DNA of 64,000 nucleotides. Source: Fallopia convolvulus. Lineage: Eukaryota > Streptophyta > Magnoliopsida > Caryophyllales > Polygonaceae. A model generated the notes under the pieces. The model did not search any database. It had not been told where the DNA came from and saw only the letters and a program-made list of their open reading frames with translations. Within the stretch, counting starts at the first letter, position 1, and each line of letters begins with the position of its first letter. Made by a program: the position numbers and the translations under genes. Positions 45,338-57,185 of this stretch are shown in pieces. The stretch lies in contig OZ024730.1 of the NCBI GenBank assembly GCA_964016875.1, positions 44,408,943 to 44,472,942 of the forward strand, given 5' to 3'.

Positions 45338-47042
45338 TCATCTCACGGGTTTAAGTCCCATTCCCCTCGACGAATCAAGAACTAACTTCCGGTTTAGTCC
45401 TTTAGTCAATGGATCAGCAATATTCCTCTCGGTTCTCACATACTCCAAACTGAGAACGCCATTCGTAATCAGTTGTCTCACAGTTTCATGCCTGATTCGA
45501 ATGTGTCTCTTCTTGCCATTGTAGGCATTGCTATTAGCTACACAAATAGCAGATTGTGAGTCACAATGTAGAGAAATAGGAGGAGCTGGACGCCCCCACA
45601 ATGGTAAATCAGCCAATAGACTTCTTAGCCACTCAGCCTCTTGACTAGCTAAATCTAAAGCTATGAACTCAAATTCCATAGTATATCTAGCAATACATGT
45701 CTGTTTAGAAGACTTCCAAGATATAGCACCACCACACAATGTAAAAACATATCCACTAGTGGAGCTAACTTCATCATTATCGGTTACCCAATTTGCATCA
45801 CAATATTCCTCTAAAACTTGAGGAAATCCAACATAATGTAAACCCCAATCAATTGTGCCTTTAAGATATTTCAACAATCTATTTAGTGCACACCAATGAT
45901 CCTTACTAGGGTTATGAGTATACCGACTAAGTCTACTAACAGCATAAGCAATGTCAGGCCGAGTACAGTTCATCAAAAACATCAAACTCCCTATTACCTT
46001 AGCATATTCATTTTGTGATACACTATCATGCTTATTTTTCATCAATTTCATATTAGCATCATAAGGAGTTCGCACTGGCACAACATCAAAGTGATTAAAT
46101 CGCTTTAACACTTTCTCTACATAATGTGGTTGAGACAAGGTGAAACCATTTTCGGTTCTAGTGACTTTTACTCCTAAAATCACATCAACTTCACCTAAGT
46201 CTTTCATTTCAAAGTGAGAGGATAGAAATTGTTTGGTTGAATTTATCACATTTATGCGAGTCCCAAAAATTAACATGTCATCAACATATAGACATATAAT
46301 CACACAATCAACACCAAACAATTTTGAATAAACACATGCATCTGATCCTCACTTTAAATCCAAAGCTTAAGATAGTTTTATGAAATTTTTTATACCATTG
46401 CTTTGGCGCTTGTTTTAGACCATAAAGTGACTTCTTCAGTCTGCACACCTTGTTCTCCTGTCCTGGAACCACACACCCTCTAGGCTGTTCCATATAAATT
46501 TCTTCATTAAGATCACCATTCAAAAATGCAGTTTTTACATCCATCTGATGTACTAATAACTTGTAGCTAGAAGCTAAAGCAAATAAAGCACGAATGGTCG
46601 CTATCTAAGTAACAGGAGAATAAGTGTCAAAGAAGTCAATTCCATGTTTTTGTGTGAAACCTTTTATAACTAGTCTTGCCTTATATCTCTCTACAGAGCC
46701 ATCAGTTTTAAGTTTCTTCTTAAAGATCCATTTACAGCCAATAACTTTGTTACCCTTAGGCAAATCAACTAGTACCCAAGTGTGATTAGACATGATAGAA
46801 TCTATTTCACTTTTAATTGCATCCTTCCAAAAACTAGCATCTAAGGAACTCACAACTTCTTCATATGTTTTGGGATCATCCTCTATCATATGAAGACTAA
46901 TAAATGTCTCATTTAATTCATCAAAATCATTGAGTTCTATTATAAATGCGGTTACAAAATCAGGGCCAAAACTGGTGCCCTTCTTTTGTCTCTTACTCCG
47001 TCTAGGTTCTATGTCATTTTCATGCATGGAAGGTAAAGACAT
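45338..47042 (-). pseudogene. Copia reverse transcriptase and RNase H, three breaks
   Basis: The minus strand carries the copia RT (KSEIDSIMSNHTW, GCKWIFKKK, MDVKTAFLNGDL, LKKSLYGLKQAPKQWY, catalytic YVDDM) and RNase H ([22 protein letters not shown]). A TAG stop interrupts it near 46604, a frameshift near 46330-46345 separates the two RT halves, and another shift near 47080 separates it from integrase. The catalytic motifs are present in the pieces, so the lesions are recent on the scale of this window. Confidence 0.88.
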
Positions 47043-49411
47043 AGAAGAAGATGCAATAGTTGATGATGTAGTATCTTTATGCAGACATTTTTCTTCAAGG
47101 GAAATATATGCTCAAAAAATACAGCATCACGATATTCACACAAAGAACGATCACTCAAACACATGAATCGATAAGCTGCACTATTTTCTGCATAACCAAT
47201 AAATACAACATCAAAAGTCTTAGACCCAATTGCATCAAACTTAAAGGAAGGCAATCCCACTTTAGCTAAACACCCCCACACTTTCAAATATTTCAGGTTA
47301 GGAGCATGTCCTTTCCATAACTCGTAAGGTGTTTTATCTAGCTTTTTGTGAGGAACTTTGTTAAGAATATGGTTGGCCGTTAAGACAGCTTCCCCCCACA
47401 TATTATCAGATAAACCAGAACCAACAAGCAAAGCATTCATCATATTTTTCAAGGTTCTGTTTTTTCTTTCTGCTATCCCGTTTTCTTGTGGGCTATAGGG
47501 AGCTGTAAATTCATGAATAATACCATTATTCTCACAAAATTCTTTTAAAGAGCTTGTGACATACTCGCCACCTCTATCTGATCTAAGCCTATTTATTTTT
47601 CGATTCAGTTGGTTTTCGACTTCAGCTTTATATACATAAAACATTTGTTCAGCTTCATCTTTGGAACGTAATAAGTACAATTTGGTATACCTCGAAAAGT
47701 CATCTACAAACGTAATATAATACCGTTTGCCTCCTCTACTTTCTGTGTTTCTAAAGTCAGCTAAGTCTGTGTAGACTAATTCTAGCAAAGAAGAAGTCCT
47801 TTCATTCACGTAATTAAAAGGCCGTTTTGTATACTTAGCTTCAACACAAATTTCACATTTTTCTTGACTTTGTTTAACCAAATTCGGAATTAAACCCATA
47901 GCATGCAAACGATTCACAGATTTCACATTCAAGTGTCCAGTTCTAGCATGCCATAAATCCAAAGACTCAACGATATAAGCAGAAGACGGAACATTCTCAT
48001 TATCAATCATGGTCTGAAGAACATACAAACAACCAGATCTATAGCCTTTTCCTACAAATTCACCATTTTTAGTTAAGACTATTTTTCCAGCTTCAATGAC
48101 TTGTTTTATGCCAGCAATTACAAGAAAACTAGACGAAATCAAGTTTCTACGCAGAGAAGGAACATATAAAACATTTTGAAGTAGGAGTGACTTCCCTGAA
48201 GTGAGCTTCAGAGACACCTTCCCTTTCCCTAGGACTTGCGAGACGCTGGAATTTCCCATGTAGACTTGATCAATATCAGCAGCTTCTTCAAATTCAGTGA
48301 ACATCTCCCTGTCAGCACAGAAGTGCTTAGTTGCTCCAGTGTCCAGCAGCCACTCAGCTTTGCTGCCCACCAGGTTGACTTCAGAAATTACTGCAATCAG
48401 CTGCTGGTTCTCTTCAGTCAGATTCGCTTGCGACTTAGGTTGATCTCCACCATTAGGCTTAGGAGCTGGCTTCTGATTGTCAGCCCGCTTGGTACAATGG
48501 ACTGCACGGTGCCCTGGTTTTCCACACACAAAGCAGCCGCTCAGCTTCTTGTCTTGTGGTTTTCCCTGCTTCTTAAAATTCTTTTTATTTTGAATTTTGT
48601 CTTTCTTCTGTCCCGAAGTATAGTCACCTTTCTTAAACCTGTCAAATTTCGAAGAAGATTCCACCAGGTTAGCCTTAACCGAATTTTCAGAAGTTTTGGG
48701 TTTAGGCTTATCTTTGAGGCGATTCGCCTCTTCGATCTTCATGTGACTGGCGAGCTCGAGGAGGGTCATGTCCTTCTTCTTATGCTTGAGATGGTTGTGG
48801 TAGTTGGCCCAAGACTCAGGCAGTTTCTCGATCAGGAAGTTGGCCTGGAGGACCTCGCACATCTTCATACCCTCAGCCAGTATATCAGCCACCAAATTCT
48901 CGTACTCATGTACTTGCTCCATAATCGGCTTGTCATCAACCATCTTGAACTGCAGAAACTTGCAACAAATGTATTTCTTTTTCCCAGCATCATCAGTAGA
49001 GTATTTAGTCTCCAAAAGATCCCACATAACTTTTGCAGATTTGTATTTAGCAAGCAAATCGAAAATAGGGTTGGTTACATGGCTCAGTAGATGACCACGG
49101 ACTGTCTTATTATCAGATTCATATTTTTTCAAGTCCGCGTCACCTACTGTAGCCGTGGTACCTTCCAGATTGCCTGCGTTGGACTGTTTAGTGCCAATGG
49201 TGACTTGTTCCTGTGGAGTCGTAGGTTCTGCAGGAGGGGTTGGAAGCGCTGGAGTGGAAGGGGTTGGAGACGGTTGCAGGAGGACGTAGTCCATCTCCAA
49301 CTGCTCGAAAAAGATCAGCATCTTCTGAGACCAGAGCTTGTAGTTCGTTCAATCAAGCGGTTCCAGTTTGGACAGATCCAACAGAGGCTTGAAGTAGGGT
49401 AACACCGACAT
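47009..49411 (-). pseudogene. Copia Gag, protease and integrase, one early stop
   Basis: The likely start is the ATG at 49411, 28 bp from the LTR; a TGA interrupts it about 20 codons later, after which the frame is open for about 770 codons. In order: UBN2-type Gag core (LETKYSTDDAGKK), zinc knuckle CFVCGKPGHRAVHC, protease LLDTGATKHF, integrase HHCC region (HARTGHLN, CEICVEAK), and core with Asp in YTDLADF, Asp in LRSDRGGEY and Glu in the ENGIAERKNR segment. The frame is lost near 47080 where it should run into RT. Confidence 0.88.
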
Positions 49412-49439
49412 TCTGGTTTCTCAAAAATCGCTTCTAAAT

Positions 49440-50154
49440 TGTTAGTAATAAAACAAAATTTAACAATGGAACTCGTTACCGGAATTTGAATGTTGGGCCT
49501 TTGAGGATCCGAAAAAACGTCTTGAAAACGAAAAGTTGTGTCACGGTATGGAAGCCGCTGCCTTAGAAGCGATTTCGCCCTGACCGGTGGCGCAAGTCAG
49601 CGATGGCGTCGCCCCCCAAGGATCACACATGAACTCCCGAAGGCGTGCACTCGCCTAAGGAAGCTTGGAATCTACTCGAGAATGCTCAGAACGGGAGAGT
49701 TGTTTGAGAGAGGGGAGAAACTGTAATTTTCAGTGTGTTGAAAACTGAGATACACGTTCGGTTTTATGGGCGAAAATCAACGAGCAGTTACGCCAAAGTG
49801 GAGAGAAATATCAGCAGAAGATTTTGCCAGTCAAAGATAACAATCCGATATAAAAAATTAGCTGAAACCGAAATCGGAGATTGCGGACAATTTGCGTATC
49901 CGTAACTCCGAGGCCCAAAAATTAATGCGGCCCCACCACACCGCGCACGTGCCACGAAGCCCGAGACCAAGCCGGCAAGACGGCGTCGGCGGCGCGCGCG
50001 TGGGAGAGTTCCCCTCTCAACTCATCTAACCCATCATAAAACAAGACAATATATAAATGCCCCATTTTTTCCCTCTCCCACCGATGTGGGATACAATACA
50101 CCCCAAAATTTTGTTCCTCCTTAAAACTCTTTTTTGCATTTAATATGTCCAACA
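49440..50154 (-). repeat. 5' LTR of copia element
   Basis: 715 bp, full length, with TGTTAG and CCAACA as plus-strand ends. A TATA-like motif on the minus strand lies at about 50050-50058. An inverted repeat links it to the sequence just outside (see findings). Confidence 0.88.
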
Positions 50155-50239
50155 TATAGGAATGCTTCCTGGGGCTGTATTTAATCATGGGAAGGAGGGA
50201 AAGCAAGAGATTACGTCAATTTTTCAATTATTAATAATG

Positions 50240-50429
50240 GTTTTTCTAATCTATGCCCTAAGGACATAGGATAAAAGTACCGAATATGAAAACTAAACCC
50301 TAACAAAGAAAACATAGCCCCTTTGGAAATAAATTTTAAAATGTTAAATAATGAAAACACACTTGAAATTTTCTAAATAAAAGTTTTTTAACCTAGCTAT
50401 GTCCTCATGACATAGGTTAAAAAAAACGT
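50240..50429. mobile_element. Mutator-type MITE, about 190 bp
   Basis: A 10-bp direct repeat ATTAATAATG flanks it (50230-50239 and 50430-50439). The ends are inverted repeats of about 30 bp sharing GTTTTT, CTATG and AGGACATAG. No coding capacity. A 9-11 bp duplication is characteristic of Mutator-like elements. Confidence 0.55.
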
Positions 50430-50439
50430 ATTAATAATG

Positions 50440-51589
50440 TTTGAATTTGTAAAAACATACCCTTTTTCACGACATGAAGATTATCCCACAAAAAATAAAT
50501 GGGTATCCATTTTTTTTTCCAAAAATGCCCAACTACCCTCCAAATTAGATTTTTCTAATTTTTGAAGAAAAGATAAAATCTAAATATTATTCCTTTTTTA
50601 TTGGTTGAAAATTGATTAAAAAAAGGTAAAAACAATTTGGATAAAAGTAATGTAGGTAAAGAAATGTAACTCAAAATCCAAATAGCAAAATCCTTTCCAC
50701 AAACTCTTCAACGGTTCAACCCATAATATCAAACACGAAGGTTTCAAATCCGGCAAGATCAGAAGTGGCTGAGGTCATCTCCGATCGTTCTAGCGAAGTG
50801 TGCCCGATGCCAACAATCTATTATTACTGAACCCTGGTTTTGGTTCTCTTGCTCCCTTCTATGCTTAGTTGAGCCCTAAAGTTCGGTTTTTGGTTCAATC
50901 TCACTAGGGCAACATCTGAAGGCACCTTGCTCAACACCTCGTATCAAATCAATGTAATAGACATGGAAATGTCAATGTTGATTGTACTCTTCTCCATTGG
51001 GTTGTGCTGCCAATTGGAAACTAAAATATGAACATCGGGAATATGAACACCCTTCAATAAGTTTGGTCAAGTAGAATTGTGTGGTATATATGTTAATTTT
51101 TTTTTTGGTAGAAAGTGTGGTATATCATTTGCGTATTTCTTGCTAAAATATGTTTCATCGAACAGGCTTGTAAAATTTCTACATTCTTAATTCTTATATC
51201 CAACTAGGTAAAAGAATAATGGCATGTACAAATTTGGCCTAATGTCTGACTTCTTACAATTACCAACATGTCTGCCATGGTTTGAACGTGGACGCGTCCA
51301 AAATGTCCATATTACGAGTATGAAACCTAGTTCTCTTCAATTTGTCATGGCCTAATTTGATACATTTTGGCACGCGTTCTAGCTTTATTCTTTTTCTTTG
51401 AACATTGATTGTTGATTTTCTGATTATTGATTCTTTGATTATTTTTATTTTTTTCCTTTTAAGTTCAAATGCTTCATGGAGTAAGACCTAGAATTGTTCC
51501 TTGAGTGAATATTCAGGGTTTGGCCACCATTATGTCCAAATGATTGAGTATAACGTGTTCTTTATGACTAACTTGCGTGGAATAGGGTT
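50440..51589. other. Intergenic region
   Basis: AT-rich sequence without a recognisable gene or repeat. No ORF above 60 codons with family resemblance. Confidence 0.4.
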
Positions 51590-52029
51590 TAACACTATAC
51601 CATTACATTGATTTAGTGTCTATAATTTAGCGACCGCTAAATATGGTTGCTAATTTATGACCACGTGGTCGCTAAATCCAACCCAAATAACACCTTAGCG
51701 ACCACATGAAAAGTGGTCGATAAAAATTCACGCGAAATATTGACGCCGTTATTTAGCGACCAAGTGGTTGATAAATTTTGCAATCACATGGTTCCTAAAT
51801 ACTAGGCCGGTTTTAGCAACCACGTGGTCCCTAGATATAATGATCACATGGTCGCAAAAACCGGACTAGTATTTGGCGACAATGTGGTTGCGAAATTCAG
51901 CGACAATGTGGTTGTGAAATATTGGCACCGAAAGTAAAAACGTCAACGCATGTTTTACTGCGCATTTAGTGACCACACCACGTGGTTGCTAAATACTTTC
52001 GTCACTAAAGGCGAGGAAAAATTGCCACC
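51590..52029. repeat. CACTA-like subterminal repeat block
   Basis: The motif TTAGCGACCACGTGGTCGCTAAAT and decayed halves of it occur about ten times in both orientations. Dense inverted short motifs of this kind are typical of the subterminal regions of CACTA (En/Spm) elements. The block continues briefly after the gypsy insertion (59635-59700: TGGTCCCTAG, TTTGCTAAATAC). Terminal CACTA and a transposase were not found. Confidence 0.45.
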
Positions 52030-52586
52030 TGTTTGTGTACAAAATCTCGTTTTCAATTCGTATTAAATACACCAATTGAGAACTCCTCCTCTTCCGCTCC
52101 TCTTCGATCTCTTTGACCTAGAAAACCTGCAAAACAATAGACACAGGGGGCGGGGACCCCCTAATCCACTTCCGATGCCTAAGTCAGAAGAGTAATTGTC
52201 GTTTTGAGCGACGAGGTACAACAAGGGAGCGGTGAAACCCTAAACAGTCGAGCTAAGCGAATATTAGCCTGCCTAGGTTTTCTGAATATGCCGATGTGCA
52301 CATGTATCCTTCCCTACACGCATGGGGCGTGTATTTATAATGGAAGAGGGAGATCAGGGGGAGTTATTTAATTATTTCCTAGGTTTGCTTAAAGCTCAAG
52401 CAGGGAATATTCCCACCTTCCCCGGATTTAATCTTAGCATATTTGCAGGATAAGATCTCCCATTAAGTTGCATAACCGCCATATATTTTTATATAGAAAA
52501 TAACGAAAATAATTGCGCAGTAATTTAAGAAATACCTTTAATAGTTAAAATAACTATGGTAATTATGTTTGTTTTACCCGCTCACA
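52030..52586 (-). repeat. 3' LTR of the minus-strand Tat-like element
   Basis: Plus-strand ends are TGTTTGTGTACAAAATCTCG and CGCTCACA. It matches 59084-59629 closely and, in reverse, the LTR pieces at 59903 and 63885. Confidence 0.88.
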
Positions 52587-53323
52587 AATTCCCCACCTAC
52601 ACCGCCTTACATGTCGTACCATGTTTGGCGACGTAAGGTACAGAGGGTTTCTAATCGAAGTGGCCATGCGGATTAGTCGATGTCAAGTCCCCTAGCACTT
52701 TCGTATATTTCTATATTCGTAATTCGAGTCCACATGAGCGAATATCATATGTGTTATGAGCGAATATCATAAACTTCTTCATACACGCATATGAAAAATC
52801 CATTAGTGCGATTAACTAATGTTGCGCGAAATTTTTTATGCAAGACTCAAACTAATGCAAAAAAGCTGACTTTTATTAATAAGTAAACGTGAATGTTATG
52901 AGCTACAAAGCTAAACGAGATGAATGCAAAAGCGAAAAAACCTAAGGGCCTCATCAAAACCACGTGTAAAAAAGAGTGCCCTGTCTACATGAAATCCTAG
53001 CCCCGAGATCCCTGCGCTGGGGAAGACGGGTGGTCACGTTTACGATCTTCGTCTCGTGAAACGAGACCGTCAGCTACGGTACCGCGATCGCGGCGAGGAG
53101 ACCCGCGATCGCGACTCTCGGTTCCGCGGTCGCGACATGGAGATCCGCGGCCGCGGTTCTGCCCCAGAACCGGGGACTTATGTTCGGCTCCAGTGCCGCG
53201 GTCGCGACCCTCAGGCCTGCGATCGCGGTTTCGCGGCTGGCTCTCGGGTTTCGGCTCGTCCTCTATTTTCTAAATGAATTCCGACTTTGGATGACTTCTC
53301 TTGGAACACAGACGAGCATCCAA
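52587..53323 (-). other. Region where polymerase is missing, with palindrome arrays
   Basis: Starts with the polypurine tract. Instead of polymerase it holds GC palindromes CCGCGAYCGCGG-type at 53082, 53103, 53124 and 53145, and a pair at 53196 and 53217, all at exactly 21-bp steps. Confidence 0.75.
53082..53228. repeat. 21-bp-phased GC palindrome array
   Basis: Six 12-mers: CCGCGATCGCGG, CCGCGATCGCGA, CCGCGGTCGCGA, CCGCGGCCGCGG, CCGCGGTCGCGA and CTGCGATCGCGG. The first four and the last two start 21 bp apart; the 9-bp spacers differ in sequence. Confidence 0.9.
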
Positions 53324-53767
53324 CTAATTTACCCAAACTCGAACAATGGCATCTCCATCTCTAAATTGGACCATTTGATGGAGGGTCGATGGTACCGCTC
53401 CAATCCCATGGATCCAAGGCCTTCCCAAAATCAAATTGTAGGGAGATGGCACGTCAACGATCAGAAACTCAACGGTCATCACTTTCTTGGCAAGGCTGAC
53501 TTGGGTTTTATACATTCCGAGCGGATATGTCGGATAGCCACCAAGTCCGGTTAGTTGCATCTTGACCGGGATCAAATTTTCATTACTTTTCCCAAGGAGC
53601 TTGAAAACTTCATAGTACATAATGTCAACCGAACTCCCTGGATCAACAAGAGCACGACGCACTTTAAACCCTTTTAGCTCGACTGCTAGAACCAACGGAT
53701 CGTTATGAGGAACTTGAACTGTAGCGAGGTCCTTGTCCCTAAAGACTAGTCCGTCCACCATGCACAC
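53324..53767 (-). pseudogene. Aspartic protease domain of the Tat-like element
   Basis: About 147 codons with the protease motif VDPGSSVDIMYY and the downstream block LILGRPWIHGIGAVPS, which are hallmarks of Ogre/Tat polyproteins. It ends at a stop where the polymerase should follow and is separated from Gag by breaks (53768-54267), so it is not an intact polyprotein. Confidence 0.8.
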
Positions 53768-54267
53768 GGGGGAAGGAGGTCATCGTGGCTCAGCTTGTTG
53801 AACTCTCATAATCTTAAGCTCATGGCAAGAATTTTTGAAATTACTTCTTGCTTCATCATCTTCATGTCTGTAAGACGCTGAAATTGTCTGGATTACCTCA
53901 ATCTATTTCTGCCCCGGTTCATCAATCTTCTCTTTCTTGATGAACTCCTATAAGTATCCCTTCTCCACCAGGCTCTCTAGATACCGCTTAAACGGTTCAC
54001 ATTGCTCGGTCATGTGTCCCCGATTTCTGTGGTACATGCATTATTTTCTGCTCCGCGGATCCTCATCACGACATTCTCCTTTGGGGGGATACTGGAAGAA
54101 ACCTTCATGCTTAATACGAGGTAAGATCCGATAGATTGGTACATTAAAGGTGGTGTAGATCGTTCTGACCTGGCTTTCTCCCTTGAAGTTATCAGCACGA
54201 CGACGGATTTTACGAGGAGGAGAGGACGACCTTCCTCTTATCTTGAGATTGGCTTTCTCTAACCGCA

Positions 54268-55482
54268 GATACTAATGAACGCGCTCCTGAAGCTCTACAA
54301 TTGTGGAGGGAAGACGAAGTGTCAATTCCTCTCTCAGCTTACTGTCTGTAAAGATCGCCCTTTTAAAGGCGGTGATAGCGGTTCTCGGATCGCACCCTTC
54401 AATTTCCGCATAGCACTCCATAAACCGATTGAAGAAGCGACACAAGCTTTCCCCTTTCTTTTGTTTGAGACCGAAAAGTGTGTCAAGCGAGGCATCATCC
54501 CGACTATTAGCTATGTACCGCTTTACAAACTTAGAAGTCAGTCATCCCCAACTTCGAATCGAACTCGGCCTCAAACTCTGAAACCATTTCAGAGGGCCTT
54601 TACCAAGGCTACTCGGAAACATTTTACACATGATAGCGTCCTCAGACACCCACAACGCCATTTTATGGGTGTAAAAGGCTATGTGATTTACATGATCCGT
54701 GTTTCCGTCGTACACGGCAAAAGTTGGTGGAGAGAATTTTGATGGCAGTAGAGCTCGTTGAATATCTTGGTGGAACGGCGTCGATGTTAGCAAGGCCAAC
54801 TTGTGCTCTGCTTGATCCCGAGCCGATTGCAAGGTATTGCCTTGCGCTCTTAAAAGATCAAATAGCCTGTTTTGGGTACGCTCAAGAGCTCGGGATCTTC
54901 CTTCAATTCTTTCGAGGCTGACACTCCGATGCCGGTTGCGGTGTCTCTTTTTGTTTTCCAAACTTCGATCGCGATTAGAAGGGACATAACGATCGTTCCT
55001 CTCGCGAGAAGAATTGCGCCGATCTCCAGACCCGCGATCGCGGTCCGATCTGCCGCGCTCGCGGCCACCGCGATCACGGCCCTTCGAGCAGCGCTCGCGG
55101 CCACCGCGATCACGGCCCTTCGAGCAGCGCTCGCAGCTTCGGCCGCGACGATTGTCGCGGTGGTTGGCTTCGCCCGAGTCACTGGATGACGGCCCGCTCG
55201 GCTGAGGTGGATCAACTCGTGACCTTATACGCGAGGGCGACTCCTGGCAATGATCTCTCCGTCGGTTTCGTGGTGTTCTTCTATCGTTGTCGTAATCGAT
55301 TTGCATATCATCTTGCCCGTCAGAACTGATCGATTGAGGACTACGACGGATATCGGCGAATTCAATAACACTAGCAAGTCGTCGAGTAGTCCTCTCGATT
55401 TCTGATTCATCAACAGGGCGCTTGCCTTGGACTTTATCCAAGGAGCATTTTAACCTGGTGACCTCTTCCAGGGCATGTTCCA
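54268..55482 (-). pseudogene. Gag of the Tat-like element, first copy with C-terminal part
   Basis: The minus strand reads a Ser/Arg-rich segment (GGRERCSKGRDR twice), the Gag core (KMALWVSEDAIMCKMFPSSL, LKWFQSLRPSSIRSWG), then a TGA, and beyond it the C-terminal half of the core (ASLDTLFGLKQKKGESL). The part 54481-55482 is repeated at 57182-58183 with few differences, including the same TGA. Confidence 0.8.
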
Positions 55483-57185
55483 GGGCAAACCTAACAGGTT
55501 TTCAACAATCGTAAACCTATTGCGGGGAAATCGTGACCTCTCTGCATAGGGCCCATACAATTTGCTTCGAATAGAATAAGATCTTACTTGCCATAGGTTG
55601 AACGCCCTCTCAAACATAAAGTCGATCGTAAAAGCAATCAAAACGATCCTATCCAGCAAATAGAAGCCTTGATCGCTGAAATAGAGGATTAAAATAAATC
55701 AACGCTATTCAAGAGGTTTGGTGTCCAACTTGGTCATCAAACTCCATCAGGATCAAGAGATTTGGAGAGTCTCAACAGACTTTACCAATCCTAATAGAGC
55801 TTATCCAAAGATTTGTTCTTGCTTTCAAAGATCATCCAATAAATGGATTCCAAGTCAAGCCACAAGAGAAGTTCTCAGATGATGTTAAAAAGCGATCAAT
55901 CCATGCAATCGTGATGTTGGAATCGATCTCTAACATCCGAAAAACAAGGTTTCTTAGCCCCGAAGAAGCGACGAACTCGTAAACTCTAATTCGCTAGCGG
56001 TTGAGGAGGCCGCGAGCGCGACCTCGTCAACCGCGACCGCGGTCCGTTCCACCGCGGTCGTGGCCCCGGCGAAAGCAATCGCCGTGTGATTTTTTGAAAT
56101 CCAATACCCTAAAATCACTAGGCAAAATCCGATCTTCGCTCAGAGAATGATCAAGACTCACAGGGTGATGAAGCGAAAATCTGATATTTGCTCGGAGGAT
56201 CAAACCCTAGAACGCACCAAGCGAGACAACTTGCTCAAAGATGATCGAATCCATGACCCGACCTCACCCTTAGAGCATGGTTGCTTTTTCGTGCAAGCTA
56301 AGCGAGGTTCGGATCAAGCGATGAAATCAATGGTCATAATGCTTTACGATTTGATGAAATCAATCGTCACCAGGGAGTCAACGATGTGCTTCGCTGAATC
56401 CAAAAACAATTAAGGTAGTGGGGCATCGACCAACACCAACAATAAGGACAAGATTGTGCTTAATACGCACTCTAGCTTCCGCTTTAAAAGAGAACCAGTG
56501 AATTCAAGGAAAGCATAATCGAATGAGGTCTTGTCGCTATCAATCCTTAGAGAAATCGCTAGGCTAAAGCATTCTTTGTAAAGATCCAAGAAAAGTGCTT
56601 CATCAGCCAATCGACGATCAAAGGAACCAATCGACGGCTCGTTAGCGTTATCGGATTCGCCAATAACCGCCGCGGTCCTGAGCTGGTAAACAATGATGAA
56701 AAAATCGACGGAATACAAAGCTCACTACGAAAAGCAATTTTCGAAATCGCGGAAATCTCCGAGCAATATAGGTCAGGGGCGCGGCCAAAGAGGCCGCGGT
56801 CACGGCCAATGAATCCGCGGTCGCGAACCTTCAGGCTGAGATCGCAGGTAGCCCCTAGAAGCCAAGAGTCGCCTCAGTTAACGGGCTCGTGGGCGCGGGT
56901 TGTGAAACCGCGACCACGGTTCACCCCGGTGAGCTACTAATCAAGTTAGAATCCTTGAAATCGTACGACGCATGTCGGAACCAAGGATCCGAAGACTAAG
57001 TGCTAGGCCATCGTAAAATCGAAAGGTCAACAATGTTCAAATATTATAGAAGAGTTCAAGATGTTCAAGACTGAATAATGATCAAGGGATCAAAACGATC
57101 GAGTCCATTGATGCACCGACAACATTAGCCACTCATGCAAGAAGCTCGCTTAAGACCTCGATGCGCGTCGAGGCAACGAGATGTC
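55483..57185. repeat. 1.7-kb inserted segment shared with the neighbouring element
   Basis: Nearly identical to 61164-62865 in the same orientation. It lies between the two copies of the Gag repeat. It has only short open frames and carries GC palindromes at 56010, 56031 and 56052, at 56794, 56815 and 56836, and at 56887 and 56908, again in 21-bp steps. The shared end is ATGTC, a microhomology with the Gag sequence. It may be part of a long LTR or leader of a relative. Confidence 0.75.

Larger units (their letters stand above)
44368..50154 (-). mobile_element. Ty1/copia retrotransposon, nearly complete but with coding lesions
   Basis: Flanked by the 5-bp duplication TATAG (44363-44367 and 50155-50159) and bounded by LTRs with TG...CA ends. 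The domain order on the minus strand is Gag, protease, integrase, reverse transcriptase, RNase H, as in Ty1/copia. The left LTR is 374 bp and the right 715 bp because the left lacks an internal block of about 340 bp. At least four coding lesions make it non-autonomous. Confidence 0.92.

Noticed and set aside
48236..49090. 284-codon plus-strand open frame
   Set aside because: Antisense of the copia gag-protease gene, no family resemblance.
50281..50330. Telomere-like AAACCCTAA
   Set aside because: A single copy without tandem repetition.
54872..55189. Plus-strand Ala/Arg-rich open frame (and its copy at 57573-57890)
   Set aside because: Produced by the GC palindromes on the strand opposite gag.
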